From the NCBI RefSeq assembly GCF_902499115.1, contig NZ_CABVPN010000028.1, forward strand, positions 1 to 64,000: a DNA stretch of 64,000 nucleotides. The letters run 5' to 3'. Shown here one piece after another: positions 28,444 through 37,251 of the stretch. The DNA comes from Burkholderia diffusa (lineage in GTDB: Bacteria > Pseudomonadota > Gammaproteobacteria > Burkholderiales > Burkholderiaceae). The notes beneath the pieces were generated by a model. That model was not told the DNA's origin, made no database searches, and worked only from the letters and a program-made list of their open reading frames with translations. Each line of letters starts with the position of its first letter. Position 1 is the stretch's first letter. Made by a program: the position numbers and the translations under genes.

Positions 28444-29583
28444 TCAAACCGCCCGAACTTCGATGATTTTTGCTGCTGCGCCCGTTCGCTCCGCCAGGCG
28501 CGTGCGGTCCTTCACGGCGCCGGCCAGCTGGCCGCACGCGGCGTCAATGTCGTCGCCGCGCGTCTTGCGCACGGTCGTGACGACACCCGCGTCGATGAGG
28601 ACCTGTGCGAAACGTTTGATCTGCTCCGGCTTCGAGCGGATGAGGCCCGACTCCGGAAACGGATTGAACGGGATCAGATTGAACTTGCAGGGCACGTCGC
28701 GCGTGACGGCCAGCAGTTCGCGCGCATGCGCTTCGGTGTCGTTGACGCCGTCGAGCATGCAGTATTCGAAAGTAATGAAGTCGCGCGGCGCAACTTTCAG
28801 ATAACGCTGGCACGCGGCCATCAGCTCGCGAAGCGGATGCTTCTTGTTGAGCGGCACCAGTTCGTCGCGCAGCGCGTCGTTCGGTGCGTGGAGCGAAACG
28901 GCGAGCGCGACAGGCAGTTCGGCGCCGAGGCGGTCCATCATCGGCACCACGCCGGACGTCGACAATGTGACGCGGCGGCGCGACAGGCCGTAGGCGTTGT
29001 CGTCGAGCATGAGCCGCATCGCGGGCACGACCGCGCTGTAATTCAGCAGCGGCTCGCCCATGCCCATCATCACCACGTTGGTGACGACCCGTTCGGCCTT
29101 GCCGTTCGGACCGGGCGCGCGACCGAGCGACGCACGCAGTGCAAATTCGGCCATCCGGAGCTGGCCGATGATTTCGGCTGTCGACAGGTTGCGGGAGAAG
29201 CCCTGCTTGCCCGTCGAGCAGAAGCGGCAGTTGACCGCACACCCGGCTTGCGACGACACGCACAACGTGCCGCGCGTCTCTTCCGGGATGAAAACGGTTT
29301 CGACCGCATTGCCGTTTCCGACGTCGATCAGCCACTTGCGCGTGCCGTCGGTGGAAACGTGATCGCTGACGATATCGGGCATCACGATCGACGCGCGGCC
29401 CTTGAGCTTTTCTCTCAGGGACTTCGCGAGGTCGGTCATGCCGTCGAAATCGCCAGCGTTGTACTGATGGATCCAGCGCTGCAACTGCTTGGCGCGGAAC
29501 GGCTTCTCGCCGAGGCTGCCGCAGTACGCGACAAGACCCTCGGCATCGAAGTCGAGAAGATTGACGGAAGTTTCGCTCGTCAT
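28444..29583 (-). CDS. rlmN: Dual-specificity 23S rRNA/tRNA adenine-C2 methyltransferase RlmN
   Basis: 379 residues. The radical-SAM motif C115-x3-C119-x2-C122 (CAVNCRFC) and the MGMGEPLLNY motif are present. It methylates A2503 of 23S rRNA and A37 of some tRNAs. It is 55 bp downstream of ndk on the same strand and precedes rodZ by 136 bp. Confidence 0.96.
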   Translation of the reverse strand: MTSETSVNLLDFDAEGLVAYCGSLGEKPFRAKQLQRWIHQYNAGDFDGMTDLAKSLREKLKGRASIVMPDIVSDHVSTDGTRKWLIDVGNGNAVETVFIPEETRGTLCVSSQAGCAVNCRFCSTGKQGFSRNLSTAEIIGQLRMAEFALRASLGRAPGPNGKAERVVTNVVMMGMGEPLLNYSAVVPAMRLMLDDNAYGLSRRRVTLSTSGVVPMMDRLGAELPVALAVSLHAPNDALRDELVPLNKKHPLRELMAACQRYLKVAPRDFITFEYCMLDGVNDTEAHARELLAVTRDVPCKFNLIPFNPFPESGLIRSKPEQIKRFAQVLIDAGVVTTVRKTRGDDIDAACGQLAGAVKDRTRLAERTGAAAKIIEVRAV

Positions 29584-29638
29584 GATGTGCTGCCTTGCCG
29601 CGTGCGCTGAATCCTGCCTACTTGCTGCCAGCCAGGGC

Positions 29639-30064
29639 TTAGCGCGAGTAAACGTTCATTTCCGGGAAGAAGAACGCGATTTCGACCGCAGCCGTTTCCG
29701 CTGCGTCCGAGCCGTGCACGGCGTTCGCGTCGATGCTGTCGGCGAAGTCGGCGCGGATCGTGCCCTTTTCCGCCTTCTTCGGATCCGTCGCGCCCATCAG
29801 GTCGCGGTTCTTCAGGATCGCGCCTTCACCTTCCAGAACCTGGATCATCACCGGGCCCGAGATCATGAAATCGACGAGGTCCTTGAAGAACGGACGTGCT
29901 GCGTGAACTGCGTAGAACTTCTCTGCGTCAGCACGCGACAGGTGTGCCATGCGCGATGCGACGATCTTCAGGCCGGCGCCTTCGAAACGGCTGTAGATCT
30001 GGCCGATCACGTTCTTTGCCACCGCATCCGGCTTGATGATCGACAGGGTGCGCTCGATTGCCAT
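29639..30064 (-). CDS. ndk: Nucleoside diphosphate kinase
   Basis: 141 residues, exact family length. [15 protein letters not shown] is the N-terminal signature and NAVHGSD carries the phospho-accepting His117. It equilibrates NTP pools. It is the first gene of the ndk-rlmN-rodZ-ispG series. A GGAG precedes the ATG. Confidence 0.98.
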
Positions 30065-30110
30065 AAAAACTCCAAGAAATTAAGAAGTTACAGGTTCAAA
30101 TGAATCCGCT

Positions 30111-30119
30111 ATTGTAGCA
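30111..30119 (-). promoter_or_regulatory. Extended -10 promoter for ndk
   Basis: TGCTACAAT on the minus strand is a TGn-extended -10 about 50 nt before the ndk ATG. The -35 region is weak, as expected for extended -10 promoters. Confidence 0.5.
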
Positions 30120-30314
30120 CGATCCCGTGTATCATTGCGATTGAACCCTTACACGAGTGAAAGGTTCAGAATCCATATGTTTTTGCGCCGCCCTTCCATT
30201 GAAACCAAGCGGTGCGGAACGTATCTTAGCCATAGCTGCTCCGGTTTGCTGCGCCGCACACCGCGTGCGCCGAACCGGCCCGGGACGCCCACGCGTTCAA
30301 TGTTAGGAGAAACC

Positions 30315-31013
30315 ATGAACGACTATCCGTACAATTTCGGCCGCGGCGGCTCCGTCAGCACCGCGGAGGTTCGCAATCGCGTGCTGCGGAACACGTACTG
30401 GCTGCTCGCGCTGTCGATGGTGCCGACGGTGCTGGGGGCATGGGTCGGCGTCGCGACGGGCTTCTCGCTGTTCGCGGCCACCAGCCCGATGATGAGCCTG
30501 CTGGCGTTCTTCGCGATCGCGTTCGGCTTCATGTTCGCGATCGAGCGGACGAAAAACAGCGCGGCCGGCGTGTTCGTGCTGCTCGGCTTCACGTTCTTCA
30601 TGGGCCTGATGCTGTCGCGCCTGCTCAGCTTCATCCTCGGCTTCTCGAACGGCCCGTCGCTGATCATGCTCGCGTTCGGGGGCACCGGCATCATCTTCGC
30701 CGCGATGGCGACGATCGCCACGGTCAGCAAGCGCGACTTCTCGGGGCTCGGCAAGTGGCTGTTCATGGGCGTGATCGTGATCCTGCTTGCCTCGGTCGCG
30801 AACATCTTCCTGCAACTGCCGGCGCTGATGCTCACCGTGTCGGTGCTCGCGATCGCGATCTTCTCGGCCTACATGCTGTTCGACGTCCAGCGCGTCGTGA
30901 ACGGCGGCGAGACGAACTACATCTCGGCGACGCTTGCGATCTACCTCGATCTGTACAACGTGTTCACGAACCTGCTCGCGCTGCTCGGCATCTTCGGCGG
31001 CAATCGCAACTGA
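30315..31013 (+). CDS. Bax inhibitor-1 / YccA family membrane protein
   Basis: 232 residues with seven hydrophobic segments, starting MNDYPYNFGRGGSVSTAEVR. The C-terminal LFDVQRVVNGGETNYISATLAIYLDLYNVFTNLL is the BI-1/UPF0005 signature (YccA/YbhL/YetJ). E. coli YccA is an FtsH substrate and modulator, and YetJ is a Ca2+ channel; which role applies here is unknown. The ATG at 30315 has a good TAGGAGAAACC ribosome site; an upstream extension to 30135 is rejected. An intrinsic terminator follows. Confidence 0.9.
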   Translation: MNDYPYNFGRGGSVSTAEVRNRVLRNTYWLLALSMVPTVLGAWVGVATGFSLFAATSPMMSLLAFFAIAFGFMFAIERTKNSAAGVFVLLGFTFFMGLMLSRLLSFILGFSNGPSLIMLAFGGTGIIFAAMATIATVSKRDFSGLGKWLFMGVIVILLASVANIFLQLPALMLTVSVLAIAIFSAYMLFDVQRVVNGGETNYISATLAIYLDLYNVFTNLLALLGIFGGNRN

Positions 31014-31029
31014 CGGTCGCTAGACACCG

Positions 31030-31060
31030 AAAAAAACCGGCCTCGTGGGCCGGTTTTTTT
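31030..31060. terminator. Bidirectional intrinsic terminator between yccA-like gene and rlmD
   Basis: A7-CCGGCC (31030-31042), loop TCGTG, GGCCGG-T7 (31048-31060): a 13-bp perfect arm pair with A and T runs on either side. It serves two convergent genes. Confidence 0.92.
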
Positions 31061-31079
31061 ACGTCCACCGCCCGTCCGC

Positions 31080-32477
31080 TCAGTCGCGCTCGAACAGCGC
31101 GATCGATTCGACGTGCGACGTATTCGGGAACATGTTAACGACCCCGGCACCCTTCAGCCGATAGCCGGCCTCGTGCACGAGCAGGCCCGCATCGCGCGCG
31201 AGCGTCGACGGGTTGCACGACACGTAGACGATGCGCTTCGGCAGCGGGCCGTCGCCGCTTTGCGCGATTTCGGCCAGCGCCTTCGACACCGCGAGCGCGC
31301 CTTCGCGCGGCGGGTCGATCAGGAACTTGTCGAACGCGCCGAGCGCACGAAGGTCGTCGCCCGTCACCTCGAACAGGTTCCGGCACGCGAACGTCGTGTG
31401 GCCGTCGACACCGTTCTCGCGCGCATTCGCCAGCGCGCGCGTCGTCAGCGTCTCGCTGCCTTCGATGCCCATCACCTCGCGGGACAGCCGCGCGAGCGGC
31501 AGCGTGAAGTTGCCGATCCCGCAGAACAGGTCGAGCACGCGATCGTCGCGCGACGGCGCGAGCAGGCGCAGCGCGCGGCCCACCAGCACGCGGTTGATCT
31601 GATGGTTGACCTGCGTGAAGTCGGTCGGCTTGAACGGCATGCGGATGCCGAACTCCGGCAGCGTGTAGTCGAGCGGCACGTCCAGCGGATAGAACGGCGC
31701 GACCGTGTCCGGGCCCTTCGGCTGAAGCCAGAATTGCACCTTGTGCTCGTCCGCGAACGCGCGCAGCAGCGCTTCGTCATCCGCATTGATCGGCTCCAGC
31801 ACGCGCAGCACCAGCGCCGTGACTTGCGAACCGACCGCGAGCTCGATCTGCGGCATCCGGTCACGGATCGACAGCCCCTCCACCAGCCGACGCAGCGGCA
31901 CGAGCATCGCCGACACGTGCGGCGGCAGCACTTCGCAGCTCGTCATGTCGGCGACATAGCTGCTCTTCTTTTCATGGAATCCGACGAGCACGCCGCCCTT
32001 CTTCGCGACGTTGCGCACGGTCAGGCGCGCACGGTAGCGGTAACCCCACGACGGGCCGTGGATCGGCGCGAACATCGTCTCGGCGCGCAGCTTCGACAGG
32101 TGCCACAGGTTGTCCTCGAGCACGCGCTGCTTGATCGCCACCTGCGCACGCATGTCGAGGTGCTGCATCGAGCAGCCGCCGCAGGTGCCGAAGAATTTGC
32201 ACTTCGGCTGCGTGCGCAGCACGCTTGGGCGCAGAATATCGACGACGGTCGCCTGCTCGTAGCTCGGCTTGCGACGATAGCTCGAATAGGTCACGCGCTC
32301 TCCGGGCAGCGCGCCCTCGACGAAGATGACCTTGCCCGGCGAGCCGTCCTCGGTCGTCGTGCGGCCGACACCGCGCGCTTCCATGTCGAGCGATTCGATC
32401 TCGAGAACCGGGGCAGGCCCGGGCGCGACGGGCGCATTTTTCGATTTGCGCGCAGAAGTGGGGACGGCTTCGGACAC
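31080..32477 (-). CDS. rlmD: 23S rRNA m5U1939 methyltransferase
   Basis: 465 residues from a GTG at 32477 with AGGA at about 7-8 nt; the frame stays open to 32555 but has no ribosome site there. An N-terminal TRAM domain is followed by the cluster cysteines (CKFFGTCGGCSMQHL), a Rossmann motif (VLDLFCGIGNFTLPLA) and the catalytic-Cys motif YVSCNPSTLARD. These define the RumA/RlmD family, which methylates U1939 of 23S rRNA. Confidence 0.92.
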   Translation of the reverse strand: MSEAVPTSARKSKNAPVAPGPAPVLEIESLDMEARGVGRTTTEDGSPGKVIFVEGALPGERVTYSSYRRKPSYEQATVVDILRPSVLRTQPKCKFFGTCGGCSMQHLDMRAQVAIKQRVLEDNLWHLSKLRAETMFAPIHGPSWGYRYRARLTVRNVAKKGGVLVGFHEKKSSYVADMTSCEVLPPHVSAMLVPLRRLVEGLSIRDRMPQIELAVGSQVTALVLRVLEPINADDEALLRAFADEHKVQFWLQPKGPDTVAPFYPLDVPLDYTLPEFGIRMPFKPTDFTQVNHQINRVLVGRALRLLAPSRDDRVLDLFCGIGNFTLPLARLSREVMGIEGSETLTTRALANARENGVDGHTTFACRNLFEVTGDDLRALGAFDKFLIDPPREGALAVSKALAEIAQSGDGPLPKRIVYVSCNPSTLARDAGLLVHEAGYRLKGAGVVNMFPNTSHVESIALFERD

Positions 32478-32675
32478 CAGCTTTTCCTGACAAAACGTTG
32501 AAGAAGGCGAGATTGTAGACGACGAAAGCCCGCATCGCCCGCTTTCGTGGCGCAAGCGTCGATATGGATGCGCCTACCACACCGCGTCATACAGGCACGG
32601 TCTGCCGCCGGCCCGCATGCGCGGCGTCTCGCCAGGCCACGGACGGCATAAGTTCTGCTCGCAGGAGACTCGACC

Positions 32676-33530
32676 ATGCGACTGATCGACTGGAACGTTC
32701 AATGGGGTCGGGACGCGGACGGCGTCGTCGACCTTCCCCGCACCATCGCCGCCGCCCGCCGGCTTGGCGACTTCGACGTGTTGTGCCTGCAGGAAGTGAC
32801 GCGCGGCTTCGGCGCACTGCCCGGCCGGCCGGGCCCCGACCAGTTCGCCGAACTGGCGGCGTTGCTGCCCGGTTATACGATCGTCGACGCGTTCGGCGCC
32901 GACCTGCCGGCGCTGGAACCCGGCGCGCCGCGTCGCCAGTTCGGCAATGCGATCGCGACCCGGCTGCCCGTCCGGCGCGTGCTGCGCCACCTGCTGCCGT
33001 GGCCGGCCGACGCGGGCGCGCCATCGATGCCGCGTGTCGCGCTCGACGTCGAGCTGGTGACGCCACCGGGCCCGCTGCGGGTCGTCACGACGCACCTCGA
33101 ATACTATTCGGCGCGCCAGCGACTCGCGCAGGTCGATGCGTTGCACGATCGGCACCGAGAGGCCTGCGCCCACGCGGACCGGCCCGCGCCGGCGGAAAAT
33201 GCGACGGGGCCGTTCAGCGCGACCGACCAGCCGCGCGACGCGATCGTCTGCGGCGATTTCAACAGCGCGTTCGGCAGCGATGCGTACCGGCGCATGCTGG
33301 CGCCGATCGCCGACGCGCCGCCGTTCGTCGATGCGTGGATTGCCCGCCACCCGGGCTGCACGCCACCGCCGACTGCCGGCGTCTACGACACGGCGCAATG
33401 GTCGGAAGGGCCGCTCGCATGCGATTTCGTGTTCGTGACCGATACGCTGCTGCCACGCGTCACGCTCTGCGAGATCGACGGCGACGTGCGCGCGTCGGAT
33501 CACCAGCCGATCGTGCTCGAACTCGATTGA
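32676..33530 (+). CDS. Endonuclease/exonuclease/phosphatase-family protein
   Basis: 284 residues. The EEP fold motifs are complete: IDWNVQWG (Asn7), CLQEV (metal-binding Glu40), HLEYYSARQR, CGDFNSAFG and SDHQPIV near the C-terminus. Substrate cannot be told; relatives include DNA repair nucleases, sphingomyelinases and lipid phosphatases. There is no signal peptide, so it is cytosolic. GCAGGAGA precedes the ATG. It is a lone plus-strand gene between rlmD and the rpoS-linked exonuclease. Confidence 0.85.
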   Translation: MRLIDWNVQWGRDADGVVDLPRTIAAARRLGDFDVLCLQEVTRGFGALPGRPGPDQFAELAALLPGYTIVDAFGADLPALEPGAPRRQFGNAIATRLPVRRVLRHLLPWPADAGAPSMPRVALDVELVTPPGPLRVVTTHLEYYSARQRLAQVDALHDRHREACAHADRPAPAENATGPFSATDQPRDAIVCGDFNSAFGSDAYRRMLAPIADAPPFVDAWIARHPGCTPPPTAGVYDTAQWSEGPLACDFVFVTDTLLPRVTLCEIDGDVRASDHQPIVLELD

Positions 33531-33557
33531 TCGCTGCCGCGGCGCGAGCCTCCCGCG

Positions 33558-34334
33558 TTACACGTCGAAACCGGCCAGGTATTCGGCCCAATGTGACGCG
33601 GGCTCCTGTGCCAGCGCGTTCTTCACGAGCAGGATCTCGTCAGCATACTCGCTCGGCGTCAGGCCGCCGCGCATCAGCTGGAACCGGCAATACAGCAGGT
33701 AAGTATTGACGACGTCGGTTTCGCAATAGTTGCGGATTTCCTCGATCCGTCCGTCCTGGAACGCAGGCCACACCTGGCTGCCGTCCATCCCGAGCTTGCC
33801 CGGAAAGCCGCACAGCTTCGCGAGCGCGTCGAGCGGCGCATTCGCGCGCGCCTGATACATCGCGAGCACGTCCATCAGATCGGTGTGTCGCGAGTGATAG
33901 CGCGAGATGTAGTTGTTCCACTTGAATTCGCGGTCGTCCTCGCCCAGATCCCAGTAACGCGTCGCGGGGATCCCATGCACGAGCGCACGGTAATGGAGCA
34001 CCGGCAGATCGAAGCCGCCGCCGTTCCACGACACGAGCTGCGGCGTGTATTTCTCGATCACGCGATAGAACGACTGGACGAGCGTCGCCTCGTTGTCCTG
34101 GGGCGTGCCCAGCGAGCGCACGCGAAAACCATTGTTGTCGCGGAACACGCAGGAAATCGCCGCGATGCGCTGCAGGTGATGCGGCAGGAAATCGCTGCCG
34201 GTCTTTTCGCGGCGCGCGGCGAACGCATGTTCGGCCACCGCGGCATCGTCGAGCGTCGCGGGCAGGTCTTCCAGACGGCGAATGCCGTCGACATCGGGAA
34301 TGGTCTCGATGTCAAAAACGAGAATCGGAGTCAT
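33558..34334 (-). CDS. 3'-5' exonuclease related to the PolB exonuclease domain
   Basis: 258 residues. VFDIETIPD near the N-terminus holds the DxE metal site (Asp8, Glu10) of DEDD exonucleases. VSWNGGGFDLPVLHYRAL (exo II) and a later YCETDVVNTYLLYCR (exo III) complete the catalytic set. It matches the DNA_pol_B_exo2 family of stand-alone PolB-like exonucleases. It starts 3 bp after the rpoS stop and is therefore translationally linked to rpoS. Substrate is unknown. Confidence 0.85.
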   Translation of the reverse strand: MTPILVFDIETIPDVDGIRRLEDLPATLDDAAVAEHAFAARREKTGSDFLPHHLQRIAAISCVFRDNNGFRVRSLGTPQDNEATLVQSFYRVIEKYTPQLVSWNGGGFDLPVLHYRALVHGIPATRYWDLGEDDREFKWNNYISRYHSRHTDLMDVLAMYQARANAPLDALAKLCGFPGKLGMDGSQVWPAFQDGRIEEIRNYCETDVVNTYLLYCRFQLMRGGLTPSEYADEILLVKNALAQEPASHWAEYLAGFDV

Positions 34335-34337
34335 CAG

Positions 34338-35423
34338 TTACAGAACGGCGTCCTTGCGCACGCCGTTGGAGGCAAAGAACCGCTTGAGGCGCACCAGCGC
34401 TTCCTGCTGGATCTGCCGCACCCGCTCGCGCGTGAGCCCCATCTCGTCGGCCAGCTCCTCGAGCGTGGCCGGTTCGATGTGGTTCAGGCCGAAGCGGCGC
34501 TCGATCACGTGCCGATGCTTGTCGGACAACCGCGACAGCCACGCGCGCGTGAGCGTCTCGAGTTCGCGGTGCTGCACCTCGGCGTCGGGCGACTGGCTCT
34601 GGTCGTCGGGCAGCAGGTCGAGCAGGCTGCTCGCGGGATCGAGATCGAGCGGCGCGTCGAGCGACGCGGTGTGCTCGTTGAGCGCGAGGATGTCGGTGAC
34701 TTCCTCGGCGGTCTTGCCGGTGAGATAGGCGATGTCGTCGATGCTGGCTTCGCGGCGCTCGGCCGCCTCGCCCGTCGACATCGAGTTCTTTTCGAGGTGG
34801 CGCTTCGCGCGCAGCACCTGGTTCAGTTCGCGGATCACGTGCACGGGCAGGCGCACGGTGCGCGCCTGGTTCATGATCGCCCGTTCGATGCTCTGGCGGA
34901 TCCACCACGTCGCGTAGGTCGAGAAACGAAAGCCGCGCGTCGGGTCGAATTTCTCGATCGCGTGCATCAGACCGAGGTTGCCTTCCTCGATCAGGTCGAG
35001 CAACGGCACGCCGCGGTTCAGGTAACCCTTCGCGATGCTGACGACGAGACGCAGGTTGCGCTCGATCATCACCTGCCGCGCCTCGAATTCGCCGGCCTTC
35101 GCGAGACGCGAATAGCGCTGCTCCTCCTCGACGGTCAGGAGTGGCTTCACGCTGATGCGATTCAGGTAATGCTGGATCGTGTCGGCCGTGAGTTCGGCCT
35201 GCAGCAATGCGCGGAAATCGTCGACGTCGGGCGCGGCTTCCGCACGGCCTTCGCGCTCGTCGTCGCCGTCCGCTTCGGCGTCGCGTGCCTCGAGATCACG
35301 TTCGTTTTCCGCGACGTCGTCTTCGTCGTCCGTCGAAGCGCCAGCTCGCTCCACCGATGCTTGCGTGGCACGACTGATCTTCTCAGATTCGGCTTGCGGC
35401 TCGTGGCGCTTCGATTTCGGCAT
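34338..35423 (-). CDS. rpoS: RNA polymerase stationary-phase sigma factor RpoS
   Basis: 361 residues. Sigma-70 region 1.2 and region 2 (IERNLRLVVSIAKGYLNRGVPLLDLIEEGNLGLMHAIEKFD), 3 and 4 (ERRFGLN, TLEELADEMGLTRERVRQIQ) are intact. The preceding ~80 residues are acidic and longer than in E. coli. It controls general stress and stationary phase genes. It lies directly downstream of nlpD (11 bp), and its main promoter in other species lies within nlpD. Confidence 0.95.
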   Translation of the reverse strand: MPKSKRHEPQAESEKISRATQASVERAGASTDDEDDVAENERDLEARDAEADGDDEREGRAEAAPDVDDFRALLQAELTADTIQHYLNRISVKPLLTVEEEQRYSRLAKAGEFEARQVMIERNLRLVVSIAKGYLNRGVPLLDLIEEGNLGLMHAIEKFDPTRGFRFSTYATWWIRQSIERAIMNQARTVRLPVHVIRELNQVLRAKRHLEKNSMSTGEAAERREASIDDIAYLTGKTAEEVTDILALNEHTASLDAPLDLDPASSLLDLLPDDQSQSPDAEVQHRELETLTRAWLSRLSDKHRHVIERRFGLNHIEPATLEELADEMGLTRERVRQIQQEALVRLKRFFASNGVRKDAVL

Positions 35424-35434
35424 GGTCGTCTCGG

Positions 35435-36316
35435 TTATTGAGGCGGCAAATACTTCAGCGGATCGACAGGTTTACCCTGCCGGCGAACCTCGAAATGCAG
35501 CATCACGCGGTCGGCATCGCTGTTACCCATCTCGGCGATCTTTTGCCCCTTCGTTACCGCGTCCCCCTCTTTTACCATCAAAGCGCGATTGTGTGCATAC
35601 GCCGTGAGGTAAGTTGCATCGTGTTTGATGATAATGAGATTGCCGTAGCCACGCAGGCCGTTGCCCGAGTAGACGACGCGGCCGTCGGCCGCCGCCTTCA
35701 CGGCCTCGCCGGACGTGCCGCCGATATTGACGCCCTTGTTCTTCGCGTCGTCGAAACCGTTCAGCACCGGGCCGCGCACGGGCCATGCGAACGTCACGGG
35801 GCCGCTCGGCGCCGCGGCCGTATCGCTCGATGCGGCGGCAGCCGGCGGCGTGACCGCGGACGACGAGCCTGCGGCCGGCGTCGCGGGACCGCTGCTGAGC
35901 GGTGCGGTCGCGACGGCGGCGCCTGCGATCGGCGCGGCAGCCGGCGAGCCTGCAACCGCGGCACCGCCCGGCGGCGTGACGCGCAGCAGTTGGTCGACTT
36001 CGATCTGGTTCGGGTTCGCCAGGTTGTTCCACGCGGCAATGTCGCGATAGTTCTGTCCGTTTTCGAGCGCGATCCGGTACAGCGTATCGCCCGGTTTCAC
36101 ACGGTAGAAGCCTGGCGGCGGCGGGCCGAGCGGCACCGCCGGCTGGGCGGCGGTAGTCGTGCCGAGCGTTCCGGAGCGGTCGACGACGGGCGCGTTGTCG
36201 AGCCGCGTCGCACAGGCGGCCAGTAGCGTGGAGAACGCAGCCACACAGATCGCGCGCTGGGCGAACGTGAGCGGTTCCCTGGTTCGGTTGTTTTGCATCG
36301 CGCGCAACATACTCAT
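35435..36316 (-). CDS. nlpD: NlpD-type LysM/M23 lipoprotein, probable amidase activator
   Basis: 293 residues. A signal sequence ends LLAAC (lipobox). A LysM domain follows (FYRVKPGDTLYRIALENGQN), then an Ala/Pro-rich linker and a C-terminal M23/LytM domain. The domain is degenerate: the first zinc ligands are replaced (GVNIGG) and the HxH motif reads MLHFEVR, so it is probably not a peptidase but an activator of a cell-division amidase. The ATG at 36316 is chosen; a TTG overlapping the pcm stop is also possible. It is part of surE-pcm-nlpD-rpoS. Confidence 0.9.
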   Translation of the reverse strand: MSMLRAMQNNRTREPLTFAQRAICVAAFSTLLAACATRLDNAPVVDRSGTLGTTTAAQPAVPLGPPPPGFYRVKPGDTLYRIALENGQNYRDIAAWNNLANPNQIEVDQLLRVTPPGGAAVAGSPAAAPIAGAAVATAPLSSGPATPAAGSSSAVTPPAAAASSDTAAAPSGPVTFAWPVRGPVLNGFDDAKNKGVNIGGTSGEAVKAAADGRVVYSGNGLRGYGNLIIIKHDATYLTAYAHNRALMVKEGDAVTKGQKIAEMGNSDADRVMLHFEVRRQGKPVDPLKYLPPQ

Positions 36317-36321
36317 CGGTT

Positions 36322-37251
36322 TCAAATCACTCCGGATTTTAAAGGGACAAAGAAAACGCGATCAAGCCGTGACTCCCGCCATTGCGCGTGCGCGACGCGC
36401 TCGACAAGCGTGAGCACCTGAGGCCGCCCGCTCTGCGCGCCGACCGGCGCGACGAGCCGCCCGCCGATCGCGAGTTGCTCGAGCAGCGCCCGTGGCACGT
36501 CGAGCCCCGCCGCCGCGATCACGATCGCGTCGAACGGGCCCGCGGACGGCAGACCGACACGCCCGTCGCCGTAATGCAGACGGATGTTCGGCACGCGCAG
36601 CGGCCGCAGGTTCAGCTTTGCGCGCTCGTAGAGCGGCTTGATGCGTTCAATCGAATACACGTCGCGTGCCACGTGACTCAGCACCGCGGCCTGGTAGCCG
36701 CAACCGGTGCCGATCTCGAGGACGCGCTCGAGCGTGCGGCCGGCCATCGCGAGCTCGATCATGCGCGCGACGACCGACGGCTTTGAAATCGTTTGCTGAT
36801 GACCGATCGGCAGCGCGGCATCCTCATAGGCCTGCGTCGCGAGCCCCGGATCCACGAACATGTGACGCGGCACCGCGGCCATCGCATCCAGCACGCGCGC
36901 GTCGGTCACGCCGTTCGCGCGCAGGCGTTCGACCATGCGCTCGCGCACACGTTCCGACGTCAGCGCGAACGCACCGGCCGGCGCGACGCTCGGCGCAGCC
37001 GGCTTGGGCATCGCCGGCTTCAGCGCGGTCGGTTTCGGCGCGGTCGCCGGCTTCGCGGCGGTCGTGCCGGGCACCGGGCGGGCGACGCCCGTCTTCACCG
37101 CCACCGGCTTCAGCACGGCGGCGGACTTGTCGACGGCCTTCGGCACCGCGCCCGCCGCATGGCGTTCGCCGGCCCGGCCTTCCGATTTGCGTGGCGCTCG
37201 CTTGAGATCTTCGAGCGCGAGCGGAAACCGCTTCGCGCGCTCGCCGCTCAT
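36322..37251 (-). CDS. pcm: Protein-L-isoaspartate O-methyltransferase with a long N-terminal extension
   Basis: 309 residues. Residues ~96-309 are a normal PCMT domain, with VPRHMFVDP, the HQQTISKPSVVARM active-site segment and the SAM motif VLEIGTGCGYQAAVL. It repairs isoaspartyl damage. The first ~95 residues are a Lys/Pro/Ala-rich extension with repeated KP(A/T) units, about half as long again as the usual protein. The start overlaps the surE stop (ATGA), so the two are coupled. The frame continues to 38232 but that is antisense/upstream of surE start and not coding. Confidence 0.92.
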   Translation of the reverse strand: MSGERAKRFPLALEDLKRAPRKSEGRAGERHAAGAVPKAVDKSAAVLKPVAVKTGVARPVPGTTAAKPATAPKPTALKPAMPKPAAPSVAPAGAFALTSERVRERMVERLRANGVTDARVLDAMAAVPRHMFVDPGLATQAYEDAALPIGHQQTISKPSVVARMIELAMAGRTLERVLEIGTGCGYQAAVLSHVARDVYSIERIKPLYERAKLNLRPLRVPNIRLHYGDGRVGLPSAGPFDAIVIAAAGLDVPRALLEQLAIGGRLVAPVGAQSGRPQVLTLVERVAHAQWRESRLDRVFFVPLKSGVI

